This document shows positions 47,001 through 56,886 of a stretch of DNA of 64,000 nucleotides, piece by piece; the first letter of the stretch is position 1; each line of letters begins with the position of its first letter. Source of the stretch: Pseudoalteromonas caenipelagi. Its GTDB lineage: Bacteria; Pseudomonadota; Gammaproteobacteria; Enterobacterales; Alteromonadaceae. The position numbers were made by a program, and so were the translations under genes. Below the pieces are notes generated by a model that saw only the letters and a list, made by a program, of their open reading frames with translations, ran no database searches and was not told where the DNA came from. Location of the stretch: contig NZ_JABBPG010000004.1 of NCBI RefSeq assembly GCF_013140855.1, positions 310,001-374,000 of the forward strand. Direction: 5' to 3'.

Positions 47001-50000
47001 AGCATCGTCGGCAAGCACGAAACGGCTTTGTGGGTACGCTTCGTACGCTTGCAAAGACGCCAGCTCCATCGTGGCACATTGTGTGAATGTGTGGCTTTGT
47101 GTCAAGGTACTCTCAACCAGTACAAGTTGCGCGCCGCTGTCAGTTGCCATGTAGTCCAAACGAGCTTGTGGCAAGCTTGGGTCGAGTGGTAAGTACGCTG
47201 CGCCACATTTTAAAGTTGCCAGTACCGCAACCACTTGCTCAACACTGCGTGGGGTGCATAAACCAACAATATGACCCGGTTTAACACCTTGTTCGGTCAG
47301 TGCATGTGCAAGTTGATTTGCCTTTGTATCCAACTCACTAAAGGTCAAAGACAACTCTCCAGACTCCAGTGCACATTGCTGAGGATGTGCATCGACTTGG
47401 CTTTCAAACCATTTGATAACACTGTCATAACCGTTGTTTTGTTCAGTGGTCTTGTTTTGCGCCGCTAACCAATTTGTCTGCGACTCATCAAGTAACTGAT
47501 AGTCATAAGCTGCTTGCTCAGGCGCTGTAGCAATCTGTGTTAATAGGTGTTTAAAGCTGTGGCCCAAAGCTTCAATACTTTGCTGCTCAAACAAACTCTT
47601 TGCGTAAATCCAGTTGATAAACAACTTGTCATCTTGCTCAGTGATCACAAGCTCTAAGTCAAACTTACTTTGCGCACTGGCACTTGGTAGATTACCCAAT
47701 TCAAGTTCAGGCAGTTCGATGCGGCCATCACCACGATTTTGCATGGTGAAAATCACTTGAAATAACGGCGCATGACTCAAGTTTCTTGGAATATTTAGCT
47801 CATCAACTAACATTTCAAACGGTACATCTTGATGTGCAAACGCATCTAAGATCATCCCTTTGTTGTCGTGTAGTAACTGTGCAAAACTTTGCTCTTCGTT
47901 TAATTGTGTTCTAAATACCAGCGTATTAACAAAGAACCCGATTAATGACTCAACATCAGGGTGAGTACGGCCTGCAACTGGGCTGCCAATCACAATGTCT
48001 TTTTCATTGCTGTAACGACCAAGTAGTAACGCAAAGGCACTGTAAAGCACCATAAATAAGGTGACACCGTTGGCCTTTGCAACGCGCTGTAACTGCTCTA
48101 ACAGGGCACCATCAATCATGTCATCGTAGCCACCGCCTGCAAACTGCTGCTTAGCCGGACGACTCTTATCTAACGGCAAATTATGTAGCTGAGGCGCTCC
48201 CGCCAGTTGCTGTGTCCAGTAGCCAAGCTGATCAGCTAACTGTTGCTCAGCATAGTCAGTGACTTGCCAATGAGCAAAATCCGCATACTGAACAGGTAAC
48301 AGACTTAACTGTGCCTCCACTCCTTGGTAACCTGCGCGATAAAGCTCAACAAATTCATTCACTATGATATCTAACGACCAACCATCCGAGGCAATGTGGT
48401 GCATTACAAATTGCACTACGTTATCTTGCTCAGACAATGCCACTAGGTTTACACGTAGCATTAAGTCTTGGCTCAAATCGAATGGCTTCGCTGCCTCTTG
48501 TGCTACTAGTTGATTTAAAGTTTGCTCTTGGTCTGTGCTGTTGGCTGCCATCGTACTTAAGTCATGGCGCTTCATTTTAAAGCCATGCTCTTTGGCAATC
48601 ACTTGCACCGGACCTGCTGTGTGATCATGATACGTAGTACGTAACACTTCATGGCGTTCAATGATCTGTGTAAATACCGATTCTAAAAGCGCTTCGTCTA
48701 AACGACCTTTTAAGCGGATCGCAATGGGCATATTGTATTGCGCACTGCCTTGGCCAAATTTGTCAATAAACCACAAACGTCTTTGTGGGTAAGACAGTGG
48801 CAATGGTTGCGCTCTATCGACAGGCTTAATTGCTACAAACTCCTGACGTGCTTGGCCGTCAATATGCGCCGCTAAATCCGCCAGGGTGCTGTGCTCAAAC
48901 AATGCATTGAGTGTAATTTCAACATGCTTTTGCTTAGCCAATGCACTGATAAAGCGCATTGCCAACAAAGAGTGACCACCCGCTTTAAAGAAGTCCGTGT
49001 TTGCGCCGATCTCTTGCGTCCCTAAGATATCCTGCCACATCTGTGCCAGCCAATGTTCGGTGTCTGTTTGCAGAGCAGTTACTTCAACTTGCAGGCTCAT
49101 GCCACCTTGCGCAGGTAATGCTTTTCGATCAATTTTACCATTGAGTGTTACTGGGAATTCTTCAAGTACATAGTATGTTGAAGGCACCATGTAACTTGGT
49201 ACTTTATCTTCCAAATACTCGCTAATTTGACCACCACATGCGTGCTCTAATGCTTCTTTGTCGCTGATGTGAGTGCATACTAAATACGCGGCTAAGTGTT
49301 GCTCTTCGCCTTCACCAACCAACATAACAAGAGACTCGTCTACGCCTTCAAACTTGTTGAGTAAGTTTTCGATTTCGCCCGGCTCAATACGGTAACCGCG
49401 TAGTTTAAATTGCTCATCAATACGGCCAACAAACTCTAAATGACCCTCATCGCGATAACATACTAAGTCTCCGGTGCGATATAGACGCTCGGTACGACCA
49501 TCCTCAAAAGTATGGCTTACAAACTTTTCTGCACTTAACTGTTCACGAGCAAGGTAGCCTTGCGTAACACCCGCACCACCGATGTATAACTCACCCGTTG
49601 CGCCAAAAGGTGCAATACGCCCTGCGTTTATTACATATAAAGTGGTGTTTAAAATCGGCTTACCGATAAGCACTGCGTGCTCACAACGTGCTAAGTCGTC
49701 AAGTGTATTGACTGTATATGTACTACAACCAACCACCGTTTCCGTCGGGCCATACTCGTTAACGAATGAGGCATTAGGTAGTAACTGTGACTTCCACTTA
49801 GTCAGCGTTTGTACGGTTAACTGCTCACCACCAATCACGATGGTGTGCGCGGCATTCGATGAGGCATCGTCACTTTGCATGTACGCCAAGGCCATTAAGT
49901 GCGCAGGCGTGATTTTGAATAACTTCGGCGAATCACTCATTAGCTGCTGCGATAACACACTTAGCGTGTCATCGTTATCCGCTAAGAGCGTCACGGTTTT

Positions 50001-53000
50001 ACCTACACATAATGGTGTGAGTAATGTGGTGATCGTCGCATCAAAACATAATGGCGAGCTAACAATAGAGCCACTCATTGAAGGAGTTAGATACTGCTGA
50101 TGTGCGTGCGTTAAATAATTCACTAGGCCCTGATGAGGCACCATAACCCCTTTAGGACGACCAGTTGAGCCCGATGTAAACAGAATATAAGCCAAGCTTT
50201 GCGGTGTTACTTGTGTTTCAGTCGCATCAGGGTTTTCGTCTGAATACTCTTCTAACCATTGCTCGTCGTCTGATGCATCATCCATCAACAAGACATCAAT
50301 GCCCTTGATTGGCAAACTTTCCATTGACTTACTGTGTAGCAATACAATGTCAACATCGGCATCTTCAAGAATCATTTGCGCACGTTCTACAGGGCCATTT
50401 GGCTCCATTGGCACATAGGTTGCGCCCGCTTTCATCACAGCCAGAATGGCAATCATCATTTCAATAGAACGCTCAAGGTAAATCCCTACGCAGTCTCCGT
50501 GCTCTGCCCCACTTTCGATCAGCAGGTGGGCAAGTCGGTTCGCTCGTTGGTTTAACTGTGCGTAGTTCAATTGCTGTGACTCAAACTCCACCGCAATCGC
50601 ATCCCCTGTCATTGCAGCTTGCGCTTCAAACAACTGATGCATGCATACGTCTGCTGGGTATTCACCATTGTTGTTATTTAAATCAATCAGTTGATGAGTT
50701 AACTGAGCCTCATTAAGCATGCCAATACGTGTAATTGGACTTGCAGATGCCTCAGCAAAATTCAAAATAAGCTCTTGTAAATGCTGTGCTATCTGTTCAA
50801 TTTGTGATTGCGCTAGCAGGCCGCGTCGTACTTCGAATTTAATTGACAAAGTGCGCGCTAGATCCGCAACCAGCGTAATACCATAGTTAGTTCCCGTGTA
50901 TGACTCAACGTCTTGTAAATTCAATGCAGCATCAGAGGCTTTTTCGTCAATGGCATCATCTACTGGATAGTTTTCAAATACGATTAAGCTATCAAATAAG
51001 GCATGCTCATGAGTGCTCAATTGCTGAATTTCATGCAGCGGTACATGGTTGTAGCTTTCTCTTTCAACTTGCTGTTGGTGTAACTGAGCCAGCCATTGTT
51101 CAACCGTTAGGTTTTCATCAATATTGACTACAACCGGCAAGCTGTTAATAAATAATCCAATGATTTCTTCAACACCATCCAGTTCCGGTGGACGGCCAGA
51201 TGTAACCGCACCAAAGGTAACTTGATCAGTACCATTGTATCTAGCTAATAGCAGCGCCCAAGCAGCTTGCACAATTAAGTTCACCGTCGATTGCGATGAC
51301 TGCGCTAAAGAAACGAGCTTGTCAGTTTGCTCACTATCAAAAATGATACTGAAATCATCATGCTCTTCTGTTGTACTCGCAGCAACTTCTTCGGTACTCA
51401 ACAAAGGTAACGCAGTTGGCTGTTCAATCGATGCCAACGCCTTAGTCCAATAATCTATGGCTTGTTGAGGGTCTTGCTGCGCTAACCAATCAGCATAGTC
51501 ATGGTATGAGCGAACAACTCTTAAGTTTGGTTGCTCACCTTTTAATAATGCACGATAGCATTCGGTCACTTCACCAATCACCAGCGGAATACACCAGCCA
51601 TCCATTAAGGCATGGTGATAAGACCAAATTACCTGCTGCACATCATTACCCATATGTAGCACTCTAAAGCGCATTAATGGGGCTTCTTCTGGGGTAAAAC
51701 CACGCTGTTGATCTGCTTGGCGATATGCTTCTAACTTGGCTTTTTGTGCTGCACCGTCAAGTTGTGATAAATCTTCCTCTAACCAAGGAATAGACACTTG
51801 CGCATGCACCACTTGGTGTACGTTGCCCGAGTCCATGCCAACAAACGAGGTTCTAAATACGTTATGACGCTGTGCAACTTGGTGCCATGCTTGCTTAAAC
51901 TTGTCACAATCAAGTTGCTCAAAGCGCAGTACGTTTTGCACCACAAAGCTACCACTATGTAGCATACTGTGGAACAATAAACCTTGCTGCATACCTACCG
52001 CAGGATATAGATCAGCGACATCTGTTGCGCCCACCCATTGCTGAAGCTCTTGGTCTTGCACATGAGCAAGTGGGAAATCAGAAGGAGTGTAACGTCCGTG
52101 TTCAACACTCATACAATGCTCAATGATCTGGCTCAATGCACCAACAATGTTATCGCATAGTGCCTGCATGCTTTGTGTGGTATATAGCGCTTTGGTAAAT
52201 GTCAAAGAGCCCTGTAAACGACCATCACTTACCATACAGTTAATGGTTAACGGGTTGCTTGGCTTGCGTGCAGCACTGATGTTATTACCTGCAAATTCAT
52301 TGGCTTTGCCAAACGCACTGTCGTCATTAGCAACTTGGTCAAACTGCCCTAAATAGTTAAATACCATCTCACTGGCAGGTAGCTGAGCAAATGCTTCATC
52401 TTGAGCACAATAACGTAATAAACCATAGCCGATGCCTTTTTGTGGAATGGCGCGATATTGCTCTTTCACTGCACAGATCAGGTCTTCCAGTGACGCACCA
52501 GCTTGCATGCTAAGCGTTAATGGGAAGATAGTTGTAAACCAGCCCACGGTTTGGCTTAAATCAAATTTATCACTGAGTTCTTCACGGCCGTGCCCCTCAA
52601 GATCTAAACGCACAGCATTTACATCAGCGGTGTGGTGAGCTCCAAGTAAAATTGCACATAGCAACAACTCATTAATTTGTGTGCGATAAGCGCTATTACT
52701 GTGACGAAGCAATTGCTCTGTTAATTGTGCGGGTAGTTCAAAGTTAACTGAACTTGCACCTTGCTCACTTGTGTCTGCATTTGGCAACACTTGATGTAGT
52801 GGTGCGACATCGACAGCAAACCCTTCTAGCCAGTAATCTCTTTGTGCAGCAACTTCGCTACTTTGTGCGTACTCGGCTAAGAACTCACCCCATTGCTGAT
52901 ATGATGACGTTTTGCTTTCAAGTTTCAGAGTTTCGCCGTTTTGCCATTGACCATACAACTTTTCAATATCTTCAAGTAGTACACGCCACGACACACCATC

Positions 53001-56000
53001 AACAGCAAGGTGATGAATAACAATCAGTAAACGTCCTGCCATCGCTGTTTCTGGTGCAAAATAAACCGCTTTAAGTAATTGACCATTTTCTGGGTTTAAG
53101 CTTTCTTGGTAAGCACTCGCAACGTCATGCAAATTATCGAAACTGCTGTTGCTCCATGACTCACTGATAACCGCTTGTGCAACCAGTTCATCAGTCAATG
53201 GTGCATACTCGCCCTGCCACACATCACCTTGCTTAACAAACTGCAATCTTAGCGCATCGTGACGTTCATATAGTTTGGCAACAATATTAGGTAATGCTTG
53301 TGGGTCAAAATCCACGGGGGTTGTCAGTAATACCGACTGGTTGTAATGATGTAAGTCCGTTTCATCGGCAAAAAACACATGATCGATTGGCAGCAATGTT
53401 TGCGACCCAGTCACAGCGTCTTGTGACGCTTCTACTTTACCGCCAGATTTAACCACTGGCGCAAGCTTTTCAATGGTTTGCGAAGAAAACAGCGCTTTAA
53501 CACTAAAATGTAATCCCGCGCGTACCGCACGAGAGACAACTTGAATTGATAAAATAGAGTCGCCACCGAGTTTGAAGAAGTTGTCGGTAATACCCACTTG
53601 CTCAACGCGTAACACGTCTTGCCATATCGCACATAACGCTGTTTCAACATCGTTACGTGGTGCAACGTATTGTCCTTGCTGTGCTGATACATCGGGCTCT
53701 GGCAGAGCTTTGGAGTCTACTTTGCCATTGCCAGTTAGTGGCAATTTATCAAGAATAACAAACAGCTGTGGAACCATGTACTCTGGCAAACTATCACTCA
53801 ATGCTAAGCGCAGTGACTCTGTAAATTCAAAGCGTGCCGCTTTAACTTGTTGCTCATCGCCATGACTGACAACATCACTTGCAACATAGGCAACTAAACG
53901 CTTATCACCATTCTCTGTTTGCTTAGCAAGTACAACGGCATCATTCACTTGCTCATGGCACAATAGTGCATGTTCAATTTCACCCAGTTCAATCCTAAAA
54001 CCGCGGATCTTCACTTGGTTATCGATACGCCCTAGGTACTCTAATGAGCCATCAGGCATGCGACGAGCTAAGTCACCACTGCGATAAAGTCTTGGGCTGC
54101 TCAGCGCATCATTTTGATCATAAAACGGGTTGTCAATAAAACGCTCTGCAGTCAGTTCTGGGCGGTTCAAATAACCACGCGTCACGCCCGCACCACCCAC
54201 ATACATTTCACCCACAACACCCACTGGTACTAGATTCTTTTGCGCGTTAAGTAGCAAAATATCCAAGTCTCGCAGTGGTACCCCGATCATACTTGCTTCA
54301 CCTTTGCTGGTGATATCATCACTAGTGATACGCTTAAAGCTGGCATGCACCGTGGTTTCTGTAATGCCGTACATATTAATAAGCTGCGGCGCATCATCAC
54401 CAAATTGATTCACCCACGCATTTAGCGATTGTAAGTTCAGCGCTTCACCACCAAAGATCACATAACGCAACGCCAATGGCTGCACATTCTCAAGCGTCAC
54501 ACTCACAAGCTGTGCAAACGCAGTCGGTGTTTGGTTAAGTACCGTCACCTGCTCGTCAATCAGCAACTGATAAAAGTCACTGGTCGAGCGAGCCACTTCT
54601 TTTGGCACCACAACTAAAGTGCCACCGTATACTAATGCACCCCAGATTTCCCACACAGAGAAATCGAATGCAAACGAGTGGAACATGGTCCAAACATCGT
54701 CAGCGCCAAAGGCAAATCCAAACTCTGTGGCATCAAATAAACGGCAAACATTCTGATGCTCAACAAGTACCCCTTTAGGTAGACCAGTGGAACCAGAGGT
54801 ATAAATCACATAAGCAAGATGACTTGGCGTTAGCTCAAGCTGCGATGCAGGGATGTTGTCTACAGGGTATTGCGCCACTGTGCTTAACAGTACGTCATCG
54901 TCTAAACATACCGTATCAATGTGCTCAAAGCCCGGCAGCTTAACAAGGTGAGATTGTGTCAGTACCATCTCAATCGCTGAGTCTTCAATAATATGACGTA
55001 AGCGAGACTCTGGATGCGCAGGGTCAAGTGGTACATATGCTCCCCCAGCTTTTAAGGTGGCTAAAATGGCAACCAACATGTCAACCGAACGATCTGCACA
55101 CACCCCCACCAAAGTGTCTGGCGTAATTTGCTTTTGCGCTAACAAGTAATGCGCTAACTGGTTAGCTCGCTCATTAAGCTGTTGATAAGTGAGTGACTGA
55201 CGCTCACTGTCTGGTGCATCAAATACCAAGGCCGTAGCGTGTGGGTGCTGTTGTGCTTGTTGCTCAAACAACTCATGAATACAGTGATGCGTATCAAATG
55301 TCTCCTTGGCTTGCCAAGTAGACAGTTCAAGTTGACGCTCTGATTCAGTCAGCATATTTGCAGCCAGTACTGGCTGCTCTGGTGCAGCGACTAAGCTACT
55401 AAGTAACTGCTCAAAATGGCTAGATAGGCTTTCAATGGTGCTGCGATTGAATAGGTTAGTGTTAAATTCCCAACCTAAAATAAGACCACGCTCTACTTCG
55501 GTCACATTCAAAGTAATGTCATATTTAGAAGTGATTTTCTCTTCTTGTTTCAACACCTCCAATTGCACATCTGGCAGCTCCAATGCACCTTGCTCATTGT
55601 TTTGCAGTACCAACATAATTTGGAAAAGCGGGCTATAAGCTAGGTTACGAGCTGGTTTTAATTTATCTACAATCTGCTCAAACGGCACTTGTTGATGCTT
55701 GTAAGCACCTAGCAACATGGCTTTGCTTTGCTCTATCAACTGGGTAAACGTTGGGTTTTCAGATAGATCACTACGCAGCACTAAGGTATTTACAAAGAAG
55801 CCGATAAGCGCTTCTACTTCTGATTGTTCACGATTTGCAATCGGACTACCCACAACAATGTCAGTCTCAGCGCTGTATTGTGCAAGTAATGCAGAAAATG
55901 CAGCGTGGATAACCATAAACATGGTGGCATCTTGGCGCTGACAAAGCGCTTTTAGTTGCTGCTTAACATCCTTATCAACTAACGAAATATACAGATCACC

Positions 56001-56885
56001 ATCAAACGTCTGCTCTTTTGGACGGTTGTAATCAAGCGGTAATTGATGCACTTCAGGTAAGTCTTTTAACTGCTCACCCCAATAATCTAGTTGCTGCTCA
56101 AGGACTTCACCTTGTAACCAGTTTCTTTGCCAGTACGCATAATCAGAATACTGAATTTCCAGTGGTGCAAGCGGGTTATCTTGACCTTGAGAGTAAGCCG
56201 AATAAAGGGTTTTTAGCTCTTGTACTAATACCCCCATCGACCAACCATCTGATGCAATATGGTGCATAGTAAACAGCAACACATGTGACTGCTCACTGAG
56301 CTTTAATAGTTGCGCTCTAAGCATCAAGTCTTTTGCAAAATCAAACGGCGTGTGCGCTTCTTGTTCAATGCGTTGCTTAAGTTCTTGGTCAAGTTTATCG
56401 GCACTGATATCTGACAAGTCAATCATTTCAACACTAAATGCTTGCCCATCATGAACAACTTGCTCAGGTTGTTCATCGTCGCCATACACAAAATATGTAC
56501 GCAAGCTTTCATGTCTCTCAATAATGGTTGCAAATGCATTTTGCAGTGCATCCACGTTAAGCTCGCCAGTAAATTTAAGCGCACCTGGGATGTTGTAGTG
56601 GCTGCTGCCACCACCGATATGATCAAGCATCCACAAACTTTGCTGTGAAAAAGACAGTGGCTTTTTAGCTTCTTGCGGTGCTTTTTCAATCCGCTGATTG
56701 TTTAACTGTGCAGCTTGAGTTTGCTCAAGTAAAGCAATAATTGCCTCTTTATGCTCTTTAATTTGCGCACCAATCTCAGCTGTGATAGCGCCTGCTTCTG
56801 CGCGTGATTTTAATTTACCTTGCTCCACAAATAGGTGGATACCACGCTTGTATAAATCAGTTAGGAAATCTTTTAAATTGTTCAT
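41073..56885 (-). CDS. NRPS2/PKS hybrid: C-A(Thr)-T-E-C-A(Asn)-T-C-A(Asn)-T-KS-AT-KR-ACP
   Basis: 5270 residues. A TubC-like docking domain is followed by C1 (HHIASDG near 207), A1 near 696 with pocket DFWNIGMVH (the classical Thr code), and T1 (GGDSI near 1111). E has HHLAVDG near 1290, plus EGHGRE, TVGWFT and NYLGQFD. C2 of the D-accepting style (HHALMDG near 1756), A2 near 2236 (DATKVGEVG, Asn-like) and T2 near 2636 follow. C3 is near 2827, A3 near 3304 (DATKVGEVG) and T3 near 3701. The PKS part has KS (from 3762; TACSTSL near 3932, EAHGTGT, KANVGH), AT with GHSIGEY near 4370 and HAFH (malonyl-CoA), KR with GGLGNIG near 4907 and an S-Y-N triad, and ACP (GGDS near 5202). It adds D-Thr, Asn, Asn and a reduced two-carbon unit, giving a statine-like beta-hydroxy-gamma-amino acid. 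The C-terminus ends EEGVF. Confidence 0.97.
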   Translation of the reverse strand: MNNLKDFLTDLYKRGIHLFVEQGKLKSRAEAGAITAEIGAQIKEHKEAIIALLEQTQAAQLNNQRIEKAPQEAKKPLSFSQQSLWMLDHIGGGSSHYNIPGALKFTGELNVDALQNAFATIIERHESLRTYFVYGDDEQPEQVVHDGQAFSVEMIDLSDISADKLDQELKQRIEQEAHTPFDFAKDLMLRAQLLKLSEQSHVLLFTMHHIASDGWSMGVLVQELKTLYSAYSQGQDNPLAPLEIQYSDYAYWQRNWLQGEVLEQQLDYWGEQLKDLPEVHQLPLDYNRPKEQTFDGDLYISLVDKDVKQQLKALCQRQDATMFMVIHAAFSALLAQYSAETDIVVGSPIANREQSEVEALIGFFVNTLVLRSDLSENPTFTQLIEQSKAMLLGAYKHQQVPFEQIVDKLKPARNLAYSPLFQIMLVLQNNEQGALELPDVQLEVLKQEEKITSKYDITLNVTEVERGLILGWEFNTNLFNRSTIESLSSHFEQLLSSLVAAPEQPVLAANMLTESERQLELSTWQAKETFDTHHCIHELFEQQAQQHPHATALVFDAPDSERQSLTYQQLNERANQLAHYLLAQKQITPDTLVGVCADRSVDMLVAILATLKAGGAYVPLDPAHPESRLRHIIEDSAIEMVLTQSHLVKLPGFEHIDTVCLDDDVLLSTVAQYPVDNIPASQLELTPSHLAYVIYTSGSTGLPKGVLVEHQNVCRLFDATEFGFAFGADDVWTMFHSFAFDFSVWEIWGALVYGGTLVVVPKEVARSTSDFYQLLIDEQVTVLNQTPTAFAQLVSVTLENVQPLALRYVIFGGEALNLQSLNAWVNQFGDDAPQLINMYGITETTVHASFKRITSDDITSKGEASMIGVPLRDLDILLLNAQKNLVPVGVVGEMYVGGAGVTRGYLNRPELTAERFIDNPFYDQNDALSSPRLYRSGDLARRMPDGSLEYLGRIDNQVKIRGFRIELGEIEHALLCHEQVNDAVVLAKQTENGDKRLVAYVASDVVSHGDEQQVKAARFEFTESLRLALSDSLPEYMVPQLFVILDKLPLTGNGKVDSKALPEPDVSAQQGQYVAPRNDVETALCAIWQDVLRVEQVGITDNFFKLGGDSILSIQVVSRAVRAGLHFSVKALFSSQTIEKLAPVVKSGGKVEASQDAVTGSQTLLPIDHVFFADETDLHHYNQSVLLTTPVDFDPQALPNIVAKLYERHDALRLQFVKQGDVWQGEYAPLTDELVAQAVISESWSNSSFDNLHDVASAYQESLNPENGQLLKAVYFAPETAMAGRLLIVIHHLAVDGVSWRVLLEDIEKLYGQWQNGETLKLESKTSSYQQWGEFLAEYAQSSEVAAQRDYWLEGFAVDVAPLHQVLPNADTSEQGASSVNFELPAQLTEQLLRHSNSAYRTQINELLLCAILLGAHHTADVNAVRLDLEGHGREELSDKFDLSQTVGWFTTIFPLTLSMQAGASLEDLICAVKEQYRAIPQKGIGYGLLRYCAQDEAFAQLPASEMVFNYLGQFDQVANDDSAFGKANEFAGNNISAARKPSNPLTINCMVSDGRLQGSLTFTKALYTTQSMQALCDNIVGALSQIIEHCMSVEHGRYTPSDFPLAHVQDQELQQWVGATDVADLYPAVGMQQGLLFHSMLHSGSFVVQNVLRFEQLDCDKFKQAWHQVAQRHNVFRTSFVGMDSGNVHQVVHAQVSIPWLEEDLSQLDGAAQKAKLEAYRQADQQRGFTPEEAPLMRFRVLHMGNDVQQVIWSYHHALMDGWCIPLVIGEVTECYRALLKGEQPNLRVVRSYHDYADWLAQQDPQQAIDYWTKALASIEQPTALPLLSTEEVAASTTEEHDDFSIIFDSEQTDKLVSLAQSSQSTVNLIVQAAWALLLARYNGTDQVTFGAVTSGRPPELDGVEEIIGLFINSLPVVVNIDENLTVEQWLAQLHQQQVERESYNHVPLHEIQQLSTHEHALFDSLIVFENYPVDDAIDEKASDAALNLQDVESYTGTNYGITLVADLARTLSIKFEVRRGLLAQSQIEQIAQHLQELILNFAEASASPITRIGMLNEAQLTHQLIDLNNNNGEYPADVCMHQLFEAQAAMTGDAIAVEFESQQLNYAQLNQRANRLAHLLIESGAEHGDCVGIYLERSIEMMIAILAVMKAGATYVPMEPNGPVERAQMILEDADVDIVLLHSKSMESLPIKGIDVLLMDDASDDEQWLEEYSDENPDATETQVTPQSLAYILFTSGSTGRPKGVMVPHQGLVNYLTHAHQQYLTPSMSGSIVSSPLCFDATITTLLTPLCVGKTVTLLADNDDTLSVLSQQLMSDSPKLFKITPAHLMALAYMQSDDASSNAAHTIVIGGEQLTVQTLTKWKSQLLPNASFVNEYGPTETVVGCSTYTVNTLDDLARCEHAVLIGKPILNTTLYVINAGRIAPFGATGELYIGGAGVTQGYLAREQLSAEKFVSHTFEDGRTERLYRTGDLVCYRDEGHLEFVGRIDEQFKLRGYRIEPGEIENLLNKFEGVDESLVMLVGEGEEQHLAAYLVCTHISDKEALEHACGGQISEYLEDKVPSYMVPSTYYVLEEFPVTLNGKIDRKALPAQGGMSLQVEVTALQTDTEHWLAQMWQDILGTQEIGANTDFFKAGGHSLLAMRFISALAKQKHVEITLNALFEHSTLADLAAHIDGQARQEFVAIKPVDRAQPLPLSYPQRRLWFIDKFGQGSAQYNMPIAIRLKGRLDEALLESVFTQIIERHEVLRTTYHDHTAGPVQVIAKEHGFKMKRHDLSTMAANSTDQEQTLNQLVAQEAAKPFDLSQDLMLRVNLVALSEQDNVVQFVMHHIASDGWSLDIIVNEFVELYRAGYQGVEAQLSLLPVQYADFAHWQVTDYAEQQLADQLGYWTQQLAGAPQLHNLPLDKSRPAKQQFAGGGYDDMIDGALLEQLQRVAKANGVTLFMVLYSAFALLLGRYSNEKDIVIGSPVAGRTHPDVESLIGFFVNTLVFRTQLNEEQSFAQLLHDNKGMILDAFAHQDVPFEMLVDELNIPRNLSHAPLFQVIFTMQNRGDGRIELPELELGNLPSASAQSKFDLELVITEQDDKLFINWIYAKSLFEQQSIEALGHSFKHLLTQIATAPEQAAYDYQLLDESQTNWLAAQNKTTEQNNGYDSVIKWFESQVDAHPQQCALESGELSLTFSELDTKANQLAHALTEQGVKPGHIVGLCTPRSVEQVVAVLATLKCGAAYLPLDPSLPQARLDYMATDSGAQLVLVESTLTQSHTFTQCATMELASLQAYEAYPQSRFVLADDASQSLCYIIYTSGSTGLPKGVMVHNSGVVNYLQHTTENYFAQHLSGAILSSPLSFDATVTTLFTALLCGSKLVVLPESQEALVKGLHQYLSAQQSYLFKLTPAHLELLNSAKVASDAQHVVVIGGEQLKTSTLLPWKASLLPNSVYVNEYGPTETVVGCCVYWVRTLADIDVDMPAIPIGQPIRNTQLHILKDGQAAGLGAIGELYIAGQGVTLGYLNRDDLTAEKFITSHRALATEQKLYRSGDLVRYRPDGNLEFVGRIDDQLKIRGYRIETGEIEQQLSAHEEVKEAVVVAVGEGNEATLVAYYVPQAQAVEATKLTQWMKRNLPDYMVPAQFIMVNQFTLTANGKVDKKSLPSVSQASASSVKKASASRAAVNSIEQQLKQIWSEVLGVEKVASKDNFFELGGNSMLSVQVQKMVSERTDFSIELVDIFEYPTISGLAAYLSGEEEVHEEESQSQSTVEREECTDIAIIGMSGRFPGAKDVEQFWQNISEGVESIQHYDEQQLQALGFSSQVLNNPNFVKSGYVLEGIEEFDANYFGYSPREAELLDPQQRLLLECSTEALELSGYGDDSQYRNVGVYVGIAESNYLLNNIMPNPEVMAGTGKSTFFGNSSGFASTLISYKLNLTGPSINVLTACSTSLVAVHQACNSIMQGECEMALAGGASINLLQPGGYMYEEGGIVSADGHCRPFDKDAKGTRAGSGAGVLLLKRLDKALADNDTIHAVIKGSAINNDASDKVGYSAPSVRGQSEVIKQALKNANVTAESIEYVEAHGTGTQIGDPIEVKALQKAYASADKGQCALGTLKANVGHLDSAAGVASMIKVIQAMKHKQLPPSINYTQSNSQINFADTPFYINTELKPWQGKAPLRRAGVSSFGIGGTNAHVILQEAPSVDTAAKCDTVHVLPLSAMSKDAVKVACDNLREHLLGNQDVNLADVAYTLQVGRKVHEYRTSIACRSVEEAIELLAQKPRIVREKQTHRSTVFMFPGQGAQYQDMAKALYEQSAVFKAQFDECAQLLNAHLDVDIKEVVFAGAEQAEDALLNQTQYTQPALFVVEYCTAKLLQSWGVQADAMIGHSIGEYVAACLADVFSLADALKLVSARGRIMAQAQPGDMVSVVMSEAELQPLLTRAGACLASVNAAGNCVAAGSAEAIAQLTTLLDAQQVQWRMLRTSHAFHSAMMDDVLDTFRSEVEQVTLSAPTQLFVSNVTGQFIEPQQAQDPQYWVDHLRGTVRFAAGIDTLLTETMRLDEHKVLLEVGPGIGLGTLARKHDNAKEQVVLSTIRHPNEAVCDLHYLASSLGKLWSHGIAIDWSAYHGDVAVKRVPLPTYPFEKRRFWIDRVRSGASSKAVANSKLEPQDWWYVPTWQQTSAARQVSHAVQSDVSRWLIIADEQGLADVLAQQLNDAGHTVMMARHGAAFSQLGEHEYRLDMASQSQYGALIKAANSSAPLDRVVHMGALSEASESLSLSAFNDAQSRGALSALYTIQALVDAGLGAQVQVDLLSRDVFSVTGWEMINPDNAAIGALVKVAAQEYSELVCHHIDISETGPSHANKRSALGNMLCQELLAAKRIPAIAIRGNKRWEQKYQAELIETELPPAHTLKDNGTYIITGGLGNIGLLLAEHISSSVSNAHIVLLGRSEFAHPAQWDDIVAQQQDDTLVSRIRQIQTMQANGAEVAVMAADVADIGQMRQVFNTAVERFGAVDGVVHCAGQIHGSMKALSDTTQADFAQQCRSKVDGLLVLEQLLSEHQVDFCLLMSSLSTVLGGLGFSAYASANAYMDAFVQRQHTQGDTRWLSVNWDGWKFDVSNDNVFAMNPQEGAQAFAMALAGGYMPQLINSTGSLEARLSQWIDKTQDTNKNLYSRPDLETDYVKPRNDVEEQLVDIWRDILGIEEIGIEDHFFDLGGDSLVATRVISAIRQTFSIPEKVFSIKDFFDNPVIEAIAEKISKGMVDSDALEAKEHILGAGKAVEEGVF

Positions 56886-56886
56886 C

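Noticed and set aside
49582..50100. A 172-codon open frame on the + strand opposite NRPS2
   Set aside because: It is antisense to a well-conserved A domain, has no RBS or recognisable domain, and similar shadow frames recur opposite other A domains.
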